64,000 nt of DNA. It comes from Pseudomonas congelans. GTDB lineage: Bacteria; Pseudomonadota; Gammaproteobacteria; Pseudomonadales; Pseudomonadaceae. Positions 8,734 to 17,836 of this stretch are shown here, in pieces (the first letter of the stretch is position 1; each line of letters starts with the position of its first letter). Under the pieces are notes generated by a model, which was not told the DNA's origin, did not search any database, and saw only the letters and a program-made list of their open reading frames with translations. The stretch covers positions 124,001-188,000 of the forward strand of contig NZ_FNJH01000006.1 of assembly GCF_900103225.1 (NCBI RefSeq), written 5' to 3'. The position numbers and the translations under genes were made by a program.

Positions 8734-9743
8734 GCGGCCACCTCTTTATCATTCTCGTTATCCGGGCCCTTGCAGCCTTGGCTGAAGAACTCCCGAACGT
8801 TGGCGCACTGTGCTTCCGTATCTTCCAAACGATTGAAGTGGGCGCGAAACTCTCTGGCGCCCGGCAGGGTTGCGAGATACCAACTGACGTGTTTGCGTGC
8901 AATGCGCACGCCCATCACGTCTCCATAGAAAACGTGGAGCGCTGCCAGATGCTCAAGCAGAATGCGTTCCACTTCACTCGACTGCGGTGCCGGGAGTGTC
9001 TCTCCGGTACGCAGGAAGTGTTCTATCTCGCGAAAAATCCAGGGACGCCCCTGTGCGGCCCTGCCAATCAGTAATCCGTCTGCACCGGTGGCCTTCAGCA
9101 CATGCCGGGCCTTTTCCGGTGAATCGATGTCGCCATTGGCAAAGACCGGGATCGACACGGCCTGTTTGATCTGGGCAATGGTGTCGTACTCGGCCTCGCC
9201 GGTGTACAGGTCGGCACGGGTTCGCCCGTGCACCGCCAGTGCCTGAATGCCTGCCTGCTCGGCGATTTTCGCCACTGTCAGGCCATTTCGGTTATCGCGA
9301 TCCCATCCGGTGCGGATCTTCAGCGTGACCGGTACATCGACTGCAGCCACGACAGCCTGCAGGATGTCGTTGACCAGCTGCTCATCCTTCAATAGCGCCG
9401 AGCCTGCTGCCTTGTTACAGACTTTCTTGGCCGGGCAACCCATGTTGATGTCGATGATCTGGGCGCCCAGTTCGACATTGGCACGTGCTGCGTCTGCCAG
9501 CATCTGCGGATCTCCACCGGCGATCTGTACCGAGCGGGGCTCGGGATCACCTTCGTGGATCATGCGCAGACGCGATTTGCGGCTGTTCCACAGGCTCATG
9601 TCACTGGTGACCATCTCCGAAACCACCAGACCGGCACCGAGTCTTCGGCACAGCTGACGGAAAGGCTGGTCGGTGACGCCCGCCATCGGGGCGAGGATCA
9701 AGCCGTTGTGCACTGTATATGGGCCGATGCGTACTGCCGACAT
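8730..9743 (-). CDS. dusB: tRNA-dihydrouridine synthase B
   Basis: This FMN enzyme reduces specific uridines to dihydrouridine in the tRNA D-loop. The 337-residue protein starts at MSAVRIGPYTVHNGLILAPM, with AGGTAAGG before the ATG. It shows the TIM-barrel family motifs APMAGVTDQPFR, the catalytic-cysteine segment INMGCPAKKV, the substrate-binding VHGRTR, and NGDI followed by GLLIGRAAQGRPWIF. A 69-residue upstream extension (to 9950) lacks family similarity and is left out. It is the first gene of the dusB-fis unit, so the fis promoter should lie in the 316 bp upstream of it. Confidence 0.96.
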   Translation of the reverse strand: MSAVRIGPYTVHNGLILAPMAGVTDQPFRQLCRRLGAGLVVSEMVTSDMSLWNSRKSRLRMIHEGDPEPRSVQIAGGDPQMLADAARANVELGAQIIDINMGCPAKKVCNKAAGSALLKDEQLVNDILQAVVAAVDVPVTLKIRTGWDRDNRNGLTVAKIAEQAGIQALAVHGRTRADLYTGEAEYDTIAQIKQAVSIPVFANGDIDSPEKARHVLKATGADGLLIGRAAQGRPWIFREIEHFLRTGETLPAPQSSEVERILLEHLAALHVFYGDVMGVRIARKHVSWYLATLPGAREFRAHFNRLEDTEAQCANVREFFSQGCKGPDNENDKEVAA

Positions 9744-10059
9744 AGCCTTACCTGTTGTGGAGGCCAAATCATCCGCAGGCCGTGTAAAAACCGTTTCACC
9801 CGGTCTGCAACGGCTCATTCCGCCAGCCGCATGCGCCACCGCCAGATCGAACCGAGAGTTTGAAAAAGGGTTGGCATGATACCCGCTCTCGATGACTGGA
9901 TAAAGGCTGAATTGGATAAAATCTGAACAGCTCTTGCCGATGCTCGACAAGGCCGGTCAGAGGGTATTTTGTCGCAAAATTTCTGCGATCATGCAGCGTT
10001 CTTTGATGAAAAAAGGGTGTAAAGAAGCAGTCTCGGCATATGCAAGAGCCGCGGACGAG
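9744..10059. promoter_or_regulatory. Intergenic region upstream of dusB-fis
   Basis: These 316 bases carry no convincing gene; the overlapping frames on both strands have no ribosome site or family match. The region should hold the dusB-fis promoter. A possible minus-strand -10, TATCAT, lies inside GGGTATCATGCCAACCC (about 9871-9887), an imperfect dyad, with only a weak -35 (TTTATC) 17 bases upstream. The other end is the 3' flank of the zinc-ribbon gene; no terminator is obvious there. Confidence 0.35.
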
Positions 10060-11376
10060 TCATTCCGGCGAGCGGAAGTTGAGGCTGTAGTTCACGGCCT
10101 TCGCGCCTGGATCAAGGATATCCAGCGCGATGTGGATCGGCGTCTGGGGTGGCATCTCTTCCTTGCCGGCCATTTCACCGCTCAGGTATTCACTGGGCTT
10201 GAACCGACGGCTGGCGATCAACTGACCTCCGGTATCGGAAAAACGCAGCTCCAGCAGGGGAAACGGCTGGGAAAACGAGGCGCGGTTGTAGATGATCGCA
10301 TCTACCACCAGAGCCCCTTGAAACTCGGGGTGGCTGCGCACAACCAGATTGCTGCTCTTGAGCTGGGAAATGTCGACCTTGCTCGGCACCTTGCAGCCAA
10401 CCTGCGGGCAAATCTGCTGAAACAACGGGCGGTACTGGTCCTGGCGTGCCAGCTGATCGAAGTGGTACCAGACGTATTGTCCTGCCAGACCCGCCAGCGC
10501 CAGCACGATCAACAGGCCCCAGGCGAGGCGTCGGCCCCAGCGTGGTTTGGGCCGTTGCCAGTCGAGCTGCAGAGGGTCGTCAGTCAGGTCGAGAAGTGTC
10601 TGGTCACGCACTTCCGGTTCGTTGCGGCTGCGCTTGCCCCGCGGTTCAGGCTCCGGCTCATGGTCGTTATCTTCATCATCGTCATCCACCGCAGACCAGC
10701 GCTCGACCCTCTCGGCGGGCGCGGCTTTGCGCTGGATGATGACCGGCATTGGAGGCTCGTCATCGTCCAGATCCTTGTCCAGTGACAGCGACGGCTCGGT
10801 GCGTTTGTGGTCCTCCAGCGGTTCCGGAGATTCTGGAGAGTCGGTATCCGGGATAACCTCGGCATGCAGTTCCGGCAGTTGCTCGACATCGTCGTTGTGC
10901 AACGTATCGACCCATGCCGCTTCGTCGCTCTGCCGACTGTCACGCTTCGCTGTCAGGCTCACACCGTCGTTGCCGATATCGCTGACAGGGCGGGTAAAGG
11001 TGTCAGGCCTGCGGGTCTCGCGTTGTTCGAGGCGAGCCAGTTCTTCGTCCAGATTGAGATTATCCAGATCCAGCTCGCTGACTTGCCAGGGGTCGTCTTC
11101 TTCGGGCGCCTTTTCCGGCTCCGGCTCCGGCCTCAGCTCAAGCTCGGGGGGCGGCAGGGCCTCCGGTTCGGGCAGGGCTGCGAGCACCGGCGAGGCGGGC
11201 AGGGCCTCTTTTGCGGAGTCATCACTGGCGCGTTGCTCGAGCAACTGCCGCGCTGCGTTGAACACCTGCAGGCAGGCACCGCATCGCACCACCCCACGGG
11301 CCACGCTCAGTTGAGCGTGACTGACTCTGAAACTGGTCTGGCAGTGCGGGCACTGGGTGACGAAACTGTCGGTCAT
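10060..11376 (-). CDS. Zinc-ribbon (MJ0042) and DUF3426 membrane protein
   Basis: The 438-residue protein starts with a four-cysteine zinc ribbon (CPHCQTSF ... CGACLQVF, residues 9-40). A long acidic, low-complexity linker rich in E, D and P follows (about 45-265), then one transmembrane helix (about 288-310, LAWGLLIVLALAGLAGQYVW), and finally a DUF3426 domain that should face the periplasm. The protein is common in pseudomonads next to prmA; its role is not established. The combination of a cytosolic metal-binding head, a flexible acidic tether and an external domain resembles a one-pass signalling or scaffold protein, but that is inference. The gene begins 24 bp after the prmA stop and is probably in one operon with it. 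Confidence 0.88.
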   Translation of the reverse strand: MTDSFVTQCPHCQTSFRVSHAQLSVARGVVRCGACLQVFNAARQLLEQRASDDSAKEALPASPVLAALPEPEALPPPELELRPEPEPEKAPEEDDPWQVSELDLDNLNLDEELARLEQRETRRPDTFTRPVSDIGNDGVSLTAKRDSRQSDEAAWVDTLHNDDVEQLPELHAEVIPDTDSPESPEPLEDHKRTEPSLSLDKDLDDDEPPMPVIIQRKAAPAERVERWSAVDDDDEDNDHEPEPEPRGKRSRNEPEVRDQTLLDLTDDPLQLDWQRPKPRWGRRLAWGLLIVLALAGLAGQYVWYHFDQLARQDQYRPLFQQICPQVGCKVPSKVDISQLKSSNLVVRSHPEFQGALVVDAIIYNRASFSQPFPLLELRFSDTGGQLIASRRFKPSEYLSGEMAGKEEMPPQTPIHIALDILDPGAKAVNYSLNFRSPE

Positions 11377-11400
11377 GCGGCTGTCCGGTTGAAGCGGCGG

Positions 11401-12279
11401 TTAACGGCGGCGACCCGTGATGCGTACCCAGCCATCTCGGTTTGCGATCGGGTCCAGATCAAAACTGTCAGCATAGGCTGCCGCGACTTCCTCACCTTGT
11501 TCGGCAAGGATGCCTGACAGTGCCAGGCGTCCGCCGGTCCTGATCAGGGAAGCCAGTTGCGGCGCCAGGGAAACCAGCGGGCCAGCCAGAATGTTGGCGA
11601 CCAGCACGTCGGCCTGCTGGTGTGGCAGATCCTCGGGCAGGTACAGCGGGAAGCGTTCGGCGACGATATTGTTGCGTCCGGCATTGTCACGAGAGGCTTC
11701 CAGTGCCTGCACGTCGATATCGGTACCAACGGCCTGTTCGGCACCGAGCAGCAGTGCGGCGATGGCCAGAATGCCCGAGCCGCAGCCGAAATCAAGCACG
11801 TTGCAGCCTTCGAGGTCCTGGCCATCCAGCCACTCGAGGCACAGCGCGGTGGTCGGGTGGGTCCCGGTGCCGAACGCCAGGCCCGGGTCGAGCAACAGGT
11901 TCACGGCGTCGGGTTGCGGCGCAGCATGCCAGCTCGGAACGATCCACAGGCGCTTGCCGAAACACATCGGCTGGAAGTTATCCATCCAGCTGCGTTCCCA
12001 GTCCTGATCTTCGATGACTTCGGCGCTGTGCTCGGGCAATTCTTCGCCGGTCAGCAGGCTCAAATGCGCCAGGGCCATCTTGGCATTGGTGTCGGCTTCG
12101 AACAACGCCAGCAGGTGGGTGTGTGCCCACAGCGGGGTGGTATTGAGTTCGGGCTCGAAAATCGGCTGGTCTTCGGCGTCCATGAATGTCACGGACACGG
12201 CGCCGACTTCAAGAAGGGCGTCTTCGTAGGTTTCGGCTTGTTCCGGGCTGATGGCGAGACGGACTTGCAGCCAAGGCAT
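11401..12279 (-). CDS. prmA: Ribosomal protein L11 methyltransferase
   Basis: PrmA trimethylates several lysines and the N-terminus of ribosomal protein L11, using S-adenosylmethionine. The 292-residue length is typical. The N-terminal substrate domain (MPWLQVRLAISPEQAE) is followed by a Rossmann methyltransferase domain with FGTGTHPTT and the SAM-binding motif VLDFGCGSGILAIAA (about residues 160-175), then LVANILAGPL. AAGGTAA precedes the ATG. It is followed 24 bp later by the zinc-ribbon gene and separated from accC by the accBC terminator. Confidence 0.97.
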   Translation of the reverse strand: MPWLQVRLAISPEQAETYEDALLEVGAVSVTFMDAEDQPIFEPELNTTPLWAHTHLLALFEADTNAKMALAHLSLLTGEELPEHSAEVIEDQDWERSWMDNFQPMCFGKRLWIVPSWHAAPQPDAVNLLLDPGLAFGTGTHPTTALCLEWLDGQDLEGCNVLDFGCGSGILAIAALLLGAEQAVGTDIDVQALEASRDNAGRNNIVAERFPLYLPEDLPHQQADVLVANILAGPLVSLAPQLASLIRTGGRLALSGILAEQGEEVAAAYADSFDLDPIANRDGWVRITGRRR

Positions 12280-12364
12280 GGCGGATTACCTTCGATTTGG
12301 AAATAAGTGCGGCTAGTAAGGCCAGTGCGGCCGCAGGAAGCGGGCAAGTTTACTGCTATGCGCT

Positions 12365-12400
12365 GCAAACAACAAAGCCGCATCACTGCGGCTTTGTCGT
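12365..12400 (-). terminator. Intrinsic terminator after accC
   Basis: A perfect 11-bp stem (ACAAAGCCGCA at 12372-12382 with TGCGGCTTTGT at 12387-12397) closes a 4-base loop. On the minus strand it is followed by TGTTTGC, a T-rich tail. It lies about 20 bases past the accC stop and before prmA, so it ends the accB-accC transcript. The perfect stem is the strongest evidence. Confidence 0.87.
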
Positions 12401-12416
12401 TGTGAAGCAGACTGGC

Positions 12417-13760
12417 TTATTGATTGGCCAGTTTGTGCTCCAGATAGTGGATGTTGACTCCGCCTTCGCAGAAGCCTTCATCACGGGTCAGATCGCGGTG
12501 CAGCGGGATATTGGTCTTGATCCCGTCGACCACGATTTCGTCCAGGGCATTGCGCATGCGTGCCATGGCTTCTTCGCGGGTCGCGCCCCAGGTGATCACT
12601 TTACCGATCAGCGAGTCATAGTTGGACGGAACCTTGTAGCCGCTGTACAGGTGCGAATCGACCCGTACACCGTTGCCGCCCGGTGCGTGGAAGTGCTTGA
12701 CCAGGCCAGGGCTTGGCACGAAGGTCTTAGGGTCTTCGGCGTTGATCCGACATTCCAGCGCATGGCCCTTGATGACCACGTCATCCTGGGTGTACGACAG
12801 TTTGTTGCCGGCGGCGATGCTGAGCATCTCCTTGACGATGTCGATGCCAGTGACCATTTCCGAAACCGGATGCTCCACCTGAACACGGGTGTTCATTTCG
12901 ATGAAGTAGAAACGACCGTTCTCGTACAGGAACTCGAAAGTACCCGCACCGCGGTAGCCGATATCGATACATGCCTTGACGCAGGCAGCCAGAACATCCT
13001 CGCGCGCCTTTTCGTCGATGAACGGTGCCGGCGCTTCTTCCAGAACCTTCTGGTGACGGCGCTGCAGCGAGCAGTCACGATCGCCCAGATGGATGGCCTG
13101 GCCCTGGCCGTCGGAAATGACCTGGACTTCCACGTGACGTGGGTTGGTCAGGTATTTTTCCAGGTAGACCATCGGGTTGCTGAACCAGGCAGCTGCTTCG
13201 GCGCGGGTCTGGGACGCGGCTTCGATCAGGTCTTCTTCGCGATGAACCACACGCATACCGCGACCACCACCGCCACCGGCGGCCTTGATGATCACCGGGT
13301 AACCGACTTCACGACCAATGCGCAGAGCGATGGCTTCGTCTTCCGGCAGCGGACCGTCGGAACCGGGAACGGTCGGCACGTTGGCCAGCTTCATGGCGTC
13401 CTTGGCGGAAACCTTGTCACCCATCAGGCGAATGGTGTCTGCCTTGGGACCGATGAAAGCGAAGCCCGATTTTTCGACCTGTTCGGCGAAGTCGGCGTTC
13501 TCGGCGAGAAACCCGTAGCCCGGGTGAATCGCCGTCGCGCCGGTCACTTCGGCAGCCGAAATGATCGCCGGAATGTTCAGGTAGGACAGATTGGCCGGTG
13601 CCGGACCGATGCAGACGGTTTCGTCTGCCAGGCCCAGGTGCATCAGCTCGCGATCTGCAGTGGAGTGTACAGCGACGGTCTTGATGCCCAGTTCTTTACA
13701 GGCACGCAAGATGCGCAAGGCAATTTCGCCGCGGTTGGCGATCAGAACTTTTTCCAACAT
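12417..13760 (-). CDS. accC: Acetyl-CoA carboxylase, biotin carboxylase subunit
   Basis: It carboxylates biotin on AccB with ATP and bicarbonate, the first half of malonyl-CoA formation for fatty-acid synthesis. The 447-residue protein begins MLEKVLIANRGEIALRILRA and has GGGGRGM (ATP-grasp glycine loop, about residue 163), FIEMNTRVQVEHPVSE (active site) and HALECRINAEDP near the C-terminus. GGGAGAG lies before the ATG; an upstream in-frame start at 13781 would overlap accB and is less likely. It is co-transcribed behind accB (17-bp gap) and ends at a strong terminator. Confidence 0.98.
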   Translation of the reverse strand: MLEKVLIANRGEIALRILRACKELGIKTVAVHSTADRELMHLGLADETVCIGPAPANLSYLNIPAIISAAEVTGATAIHPGYGFLAENADFAEQVEKSGFAFIGPKADTIRLMGDKVSAKDAMKLANVPTVPGSDGPLPEDEAIALRIGREVGYPVIIKAAGGGGGRGMRVVHREEDLIEAASQTRAEAAAWFSNPMVYLEKYLTNPRHVEVQVISDGQGQAIHLGDRDCSLQRRHQKVLEEAPAPFIDEKAREDVLAACVKACIDIGYRGAGTFEFLYENGRFYFIEMNTRVQVEHPVSEMVTGIDIVKEMLSIAAGNKLSYTQDDVVIKGHALECRINAEDPKTFVPSPGLVKHFHAPGGNGVRVDSHLYSGYKVPSNYDSLIGKVITWGATREEAMARMRNALDEIVVDGIKTNIPLHRDLTRDEGFCEGGVNIHYLEHKLANQ

Positions 13761-13777
13761 CGCAGGCTCTCCCCGGG

Positions 13778-14239
13778 TCAAACGATTGTGAACAGCGGCT
13801 GGTCAAACTCAACCGGCTGACCGTTTTCTACCAGGATGGATTCGATCACACCGCTGGCTTCTGCCTGGATGTGGTTCATCATTTTCATCGCTTCGACGAT
13901 GCAGATGGTGTCGCCTTTCTTGACGGTCTGGCCGACTTCGACGAATGCAGGCGAAGTAGGCGCCGGGGTACGGTAGAACGTACCGACCATTGGCGACTTG
14001 ACCACAAAGCCGTTCAGTTTCGGAGCCGATGGCACTTCTGCTGCGGCCGCAACAGGTGCTGCTGCCGGAGCCGGAGCGGCTGCAGGCGCAGCAACCGGAG
14101 CAGGTGCGTAGTAAGGCTGTGCCGGAGTCTTGCTGTGACGGCTGATCCGTACGGATTCTTCGCCTTCACGGATTTCCAGTTCGTCAATACCGGACTCTTC
14201 CAGCAATTCGATCAGTTTCTTGACTTTGCGAATATCCAT
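13778..14239 (-). CDS. accB: Biotin carboxyl carrier protein of acetyl-CoA carboxylase
   Basis: This is the swinging-arm carrier that moves carboxybiotin between AccC and the carboxyltransferase. It has 153 residues: a helical N-terminus (MDIRKVKKLIELLEESG), an Ala/Pro linker at about 40-75 typical of BCCP, and a C-terminal biotinyl domain with the biotin-lysine motif EAMKMMN. I start it at the ATG at 14239, preceded by GGGAG; a TTG one codon earlier is also possible. aroQ lies 79 bp upstream on the same strand. In many bacteria aroQ-accB-accC is one cluster, so transcription from an aroQ promoter is likely. Confidence 0.98.
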   Translation of the reverse strand: MDIRKVKKLIELLEESGIDELEIREGEESVRISRHSKTPAQPYYAPAPVAAPAAAPAPAAAPVAAAAEVPSAPKLNGFVVKSPMVGTFYRTPAPTSPAFVEVGQTVKKGDTICIVEAMKMMNHIQAEASGVIESILVENGQPVEFDQPLFTIV

Positions 14240-14318
14240 CAATCATCAACTCCCAAGGTTCTGTAAGGGCAATTTGTCGACCGGCTCAAGCCATATGGTC
14301 AGCTTCAGGCTGGACTCG

Positions 14319-14771
14319 TCATGGCTTGGCACTGGCGGCCAGTTGTTCCAGGGCGGCCTCCAGGGCCAGTCGGTAACCGCTGGCGCCAAGGCCGCAGATC
14401 ACTCCTACAGCGACATCTGAAAAGTAGGAGTGATGGCGGAAAGGTTCGCGTTTGTGCACGTTTGATAAATGCACTTCGATGAATGGGATGCTCACTCCCA
14501 TCAGCGCGTCACGTATTGCAACGCTGGTGTGCGTAAAAGCGGCCGGATTGATCAAGATAAAGTCCACACCCTCACCGCGAGCGGCGTGAATGCGGTCGAT
14601 CAGTTCGTACTCGGCGTTGCTTTGCAGATACATCAGATGGTGACCGGCATCGCGAGCCCGCTGCTCCAGATCCTGATTGATCTGAGGCAGAGTAATCGTG
14701 CCGTAGACCCCGGGTTCCCGAGTGCCCAGCAGGTTCAGGTTGGGTCCGTGGAGGACCAGGATAGTCGCCAT
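14319..14771 (-). CDS. aroQ: 3-dehydroquinate dehydratase, type II
   Basis: It converts 3-dehydroquinate to 3-dehydroshikimate, the third step of the shikimate pathway to aromatic amino acids. The protein has 150 residues. Type II signatures are present: LVLHGPNLNLLGTREPGVYG with the catalytic tyrosine Y23, SNAEYELIDRIH, INPAAFTHTS, and EVHLSNVHKREPFRHHSY with the catalytic histidine. AGGAAC lies 6 bases before the ATG. It is upstream of accB-accC on the same strand. Confidence 0.98.
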   Translation of the reverse strand: MATILVLHGPNLNLLGTREPGVYGTITLPQINQDLEQRARDAGHHLMYLQSNAEYELIDRIHAARGEGVDFILINPAAFTHTSVAIRDALMGVSIPFIEVHLSNVHKREPFRHHSYFSDVAVGVICGLGASGYRLALEAALEQLAASAKP

Positions 14772-14900
14772 TGCGTGTTCCTTTTATTGTCTGCGAGCGG
14801 TTTACGCCCGGCGACTATGCCGGAAGGGCAATGGACTGTCCAGTTAACAACAGTAGCCAGCACAATGAGCGATATTCGCGCAAAGTTTATGACTCAGGTC

Positions 14901-16688
14901 TCAGTTCTGGTCACTTGAGCTGTTCAGACGCTCGATCAGGCCTGCTGCGTCGATTTCGCCGACGACCCTGGCAGTTTGCAGTTCTTCGCCGTTTTTATCG
15001 AAGAAAAGTAGCGCTGGTGGACCAAACAGCTTGTACCGGTCGAGCAGGGCGCGCTGCTCTGCGTTGCTGTCGGTGATGTCGAAACGTACCCGTTGGTAAC
15101 CCGACAGGCGGGCAACCACAGCCGGGTCAGGCAAGACTTCGTGTTCGATGACCTTGCAACTGATGCACCAGTCGGCATACCAGTCGAGTACCAGCGGTTT
15201 GCCCTCGCTCCGGGCTTCCTGCATCAAACGGTCCAGTTCGGCGGAGCTGGTGATCGTCTGCCACTGTGACTCCGACGTTGCCTGTGCTCCGTTATTCGCC
15301 GTGGCGTACTCGCGACCCAGCGGGCGCATTGGGTCGGTCTGTCCGGACAGCGCGCCGTACCAGCACGCCAGTGCATAGACCAGCAGTGCCAGCCCCAGCA
15401 ACTGGGCGAGTTTCTGCCGTGTGGTTTTGACGTTGAATTCCAGTGCGCCGAGAAACAGTGCGACACCAGCCGATAACAGACCCACCAGCAACAGCGTGAC
15501 CTGACCTGGCAGCACGCGGCTCAGCAGGCCGATTGCCAGTCCCAGTAGCAGCACGCCGATGGCGTTTTTGACCGTCACCAGCCAAGGGCCGCTTTTCGGC
15601 AGCCATGTCGCACCACCGGTGGCGATCAGCAACAGCGGCGCGCCCATGCCCAGCCCCAGCGCAAACAGTTTCAGAGCGCCGCCGAGCGCATCGCCGCTGG
15701 CGCTGATATACAACAGCGCGCCGGCCAGAGGCGCTGATACACAAGGTGATACCAGCAGGCTGGAGACCACGCCCAGCACTGCTGCACCCCACAAGGAACC
15801 ACCTTCGGTCTTGCCGGCGACACGGTCCAGGCGAGAGCTGATCGATTGCGGCAGGCGCAGTTCGAAAGCGCCGAACATGGCTATGGCGAAGATCACGAAG
15901 AATGCCGAGAACGGCACCAGCACCCAGGCCGATTGCAATCGCGCCTGCAGGTTAAGGCCTGCACCGAACATTCCCATCAGCGCGCCCAGCAGGGCAAAGC
16001 ACGCCGCCATTGGCAGTACGTAAGCGAGGGACAGGCTCAGCCCGCGCAACCCGCCAACCTGACCGCGCAGTACCACGCCGGACAGAATCGGCAGCATCGG
16101 CAGTACACAAGGGGTGAAGGTCAGGCCTACGCCGGCGAGAAAAAACAGCGCCAGCTCTTTCCAGCTCCAGGCTGCTGCTGCGGGTGCCCTGGCAGAGGCC
16201 TGGTCAGCCGGGCTGGCGGACGTATCACCAATGCTCAAACGCTCGGTTTCAGGTGGATAGCACAAGCCCTTGTCGGCGCAGCCCTGATACGTCACAGCGA
16301 GGGTGAAGGGACGCTGTTCACCGGGTTTGCGTGGCAGGTCGATATCGAGAATGCCGTGATAGACCTCGACATCGCCAAAGTACTCGTCGTGTTTCTGCTC
16401 GCCCTTGGGCAGTTGCGCTTCGCCAAGGCCGATGTCGGCAGGCTCGGTACGGAACTGGAAGCGGTGGCGATACAGGTAGTAGCCGTCGGTGGCGACCAGC
16501 CTCAGCTTGATCGACTCCGGTGTCGTTTCGATCAGGCTCAACTGAAAGGCCTGACGCACAGGCAGGAAGTCCTTGCTGTTATCCAGCGAGCCACCGCCCA
16601 GGGTGGATGAAGGACGGCTATCCAGCAAACCTGCACCGGAGGCGGGCAGGGCCAGGATCAACAACAAAAGGCATAAAAAACGGCGCAT
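14901..16688 (-). CDS. dsbD: Thiol:disulfide interchange protein DsbD
   Basis: DsbD carries electrons from cytosolic thioredoxin across the inner membrane to reduce periplasmic proteins such as DsbC and cytochrome c maturation factors. I start it at the ATG at 16688 (595 residues) because a signal peptide follows (RRFLCLLLLILALPASGAG). The periplasmic alpha domain has the cysteine pair C137/C143 (YQGCADKGLCYPP). The membrane domain has eight helices with the two key cysteines in TPCVLPMLP and SPCVSAPLAG. The C-terminal thioredoxin-like domain has WCISC. All six redox cysteines are present. A longer frame runs to 17018 but overlaps the upstream gene. This gene is also called dipZ. Confidence 0.95.
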   Translation of the reverse strand: MRRFLCLLLLILALPASGAGLLDSRPSSTLGGGSLDNSKDFLPVRQAFQLSLIETTPESIKLRLVATDGYYLYRHRFQFRTEPADIGLGEAQLPKGEQKHDEYFGDVEVYHGILDIDLPRKPGEQRPFTLAVTYQGCADKGLCYPPETERLSIGDTSASPADQASARAPAAAAWSWKELALFFLAGVGLTFTPCVLPMLPILSGVVLRGQVGGLRGLSLSLAYVLPMAACFALLGALMGMFGAGLNLQARLQSAWVLVPFSAFFVIFAIAMFGAFELRLPQSISSRLDRVAGKTEGGSLWGAAVLGVVSSLLVSPCVSAPLAGALLYISASGDALGGALKLFALGLGMGAPLLLIATGGATWLPKSGPWLVTVKNAIGVLLLGLAIGLLSRVLPGQVTLLLVGLLSAGVALFLGALEFNVKTTRQKLAQLLGLALLVYALACWYGALSGQTDPMRPLGREYATANNGAQATSESQWQTITSSAELDRLMQEARSEGKPLVLDWYADWCISCKVIEHEVLPDPAVVARLSGYQRVRFDITDSNAEQRALLDRYKLFGPPALLFFDKNGEELQTARVVGEIDAAGLIERLNSSSDQN

Positions 16689-16794
16689 GGCAGTCTCGAA
16701 TATCGAAAGTCCGCGCATGATAACGGAGTGCCCGACGGCGTGCCGAGAGCAGGTTGTAAGAGTGGGTTTCAGCAGGCCCGCGGTCGTGCCGAAA

Positions 16795-17067
16795 TTATTT
16801 TCTGCCCGAGGAAAAGCTGCCACCAGCCTCCTGTTCGTAGAAATCCGGGATCTTGTATTTATACGTGTCCAGCCAGCGTTGCAGACTGAGGTCGCGCTCT
16901 GCTGCGGTATTGACCTGCGGTGTCGGCGATGCCGCCTTGCCGCTGGCCTGAAGCTGCAGCCAGGTCTCGGTCTGTCCGGTTTCAGAAGACGAAGTTTCAC
17001 CTTTGTCCGCCCAGGCATCTCCTGCGCTCAATAGCAGTACACACCCGGTAAGTATGATGCGCTTCAT
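16795..17067 (-). CDS. Small secreted DUF3613-type protein of the Tad cluster
   Basis: The 90-residue protein has a clear signal peptide (KRIILTGCVLLLSAGDAWA). The mature part ends with a short conserved-looking segment LQRWLDTYKYKIPDFYEQE. It matches what I know of DUF3613 proteins, which sit beside tadD in Pseudomonas Tad loci (PA4298 in P. aeruginosa). Its ATG overlaps the tadD stop (ATGA), so it is translated with the Tad operon and is its last gene. The function is unknown; a periplasmic accessory role in pilus assembly is inferred from position only. The last residues (SFSSGRK) look disordered. Confidence 0.75.
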   Translation of the reverse strand: MKRIILTGCVLLLSAGDAWADKGETSSSETGQTETWLQLQASGKAASPTPQVNTAAERDLSLQRWLDTYKYKIPDFYEQEAGGSFSSGRK

Positions 17068-17801
17068 GGCTGTACCTCTTGGGACTGACGTTCATTTTGC
17101 CCTGTCAGGCTCGCGATAGGCCGTGCAGATGCTCGCGGAGCAGCAAGGGGCTTTCTCAATTGCTCGGCACGCGCCTGTGCATCGGTCACCTGTTCAGGCG
17201 TCAGCCCGGCCCGCGATGCCAGTTCTGCGGCCTGGGTCCAGTTGTTCTGATAGATCAGCAGCGTGGCCAGGTTCAGCGCCGCCAGCGAGTCTGATTGTTT
17301 GAGCTCCATGGCCGTCAGGAACTGAAAGCGTGCCTGCTCCAGTTTCAGTTGGTTGAGGTAGACGACGCCCAGGTCGTTGCGGATCTTTTCATCCGTCGGT
17401 TGCAGCTTGCTGGCCATCAGCAGGTGTTGCTGTGCCAGCGCGTTGTCACCACGTGCTGCGGCCAGTTGCCCGAGGCCATGTTCGCCCTCGGCTGCCCGGC
17501 AGGTACCCAGCAGGCTGCGGTACAGCGGTTCGGCCTCGTTGCTGCCCAGAAGTCGCAACACCCGGGCCTTGCGCAGGCGAACCTCGCCCAGGCTGTCGGG
17601 CAAGCTTTCCAGGTTGGCAAGGCTGGCATGCAGGCGGCCTTCATCGGCCATGTTCTGAGCCAGATTCAGGGAGAACTCCTGATCCGAGGTCAGCTTGGGA
17701 CACTGCCCCGGCTGAGCCGTGGTCTGCGTCCAGAGGGGGCGACCATCACTGGCGCATCCGCCCAGCAACAGCAGCCCGAGTAGTACGATCACTGGTTTCA
17801 T
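17064..17801 (-). CDS. tadD: Tad pilus lipoprotein TadD (TPR)
   Basis: TadD is a TPR lipoprotein thought to help the RcpA secretin assemble in the outer membrane (pilotin-like). The 245-residue protein begins with a lipoprotein signal (LLGLLLLGGCASDG; lipidated cysteine about residue 16) and then has tetratricopeptide-like helical repeats, for example ALAQQHLLMASKLQPTDEKIRNDLGVVYLNQLKLEQA. AGGACG precedes the ATG at 17801, which I prefer to the frame start at 17840. It follows tadC after 35 bp and overlaps the DUF3613 gene by 4 bp. Confidence 0.9.
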   Translation of the reverse strand: MKPVIVLLGLLLLGGCASDGRPLWTQTTAQPGQCPKLTSDQEFSLNLAQNMADEGRLHASLANLESLPDSLGEVRLRKARVLRLLGSNEAEPLYRSLLGTCRAAEGEHGLGQLAAARGDNALAQQHLLMASKLQPTDEKIRNDLGVVYLNQLKLEQARFQFLTAMELKQSDSLAALNLATLLIYQNNWTQAAELASRAGLTPEQVTDAQARAEQLRKPLAAPRASARPIASLTGQNERQSQEVQP

Positions 17802-17836
17802 TGCAATGCGTCCTTTCGTGCACGGGTAACACCGGG

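Noticed and set aside
12297..13820. 507-residue plus-strand frame opposite accC
   Set aside because: Same artefact; no recognisable domain, and accC is certain.
14901..17018. dsbD starting at 17018
   Set aside because: The extra 110 residues overlap the DUF3613 gene and would hide the signal peptide.
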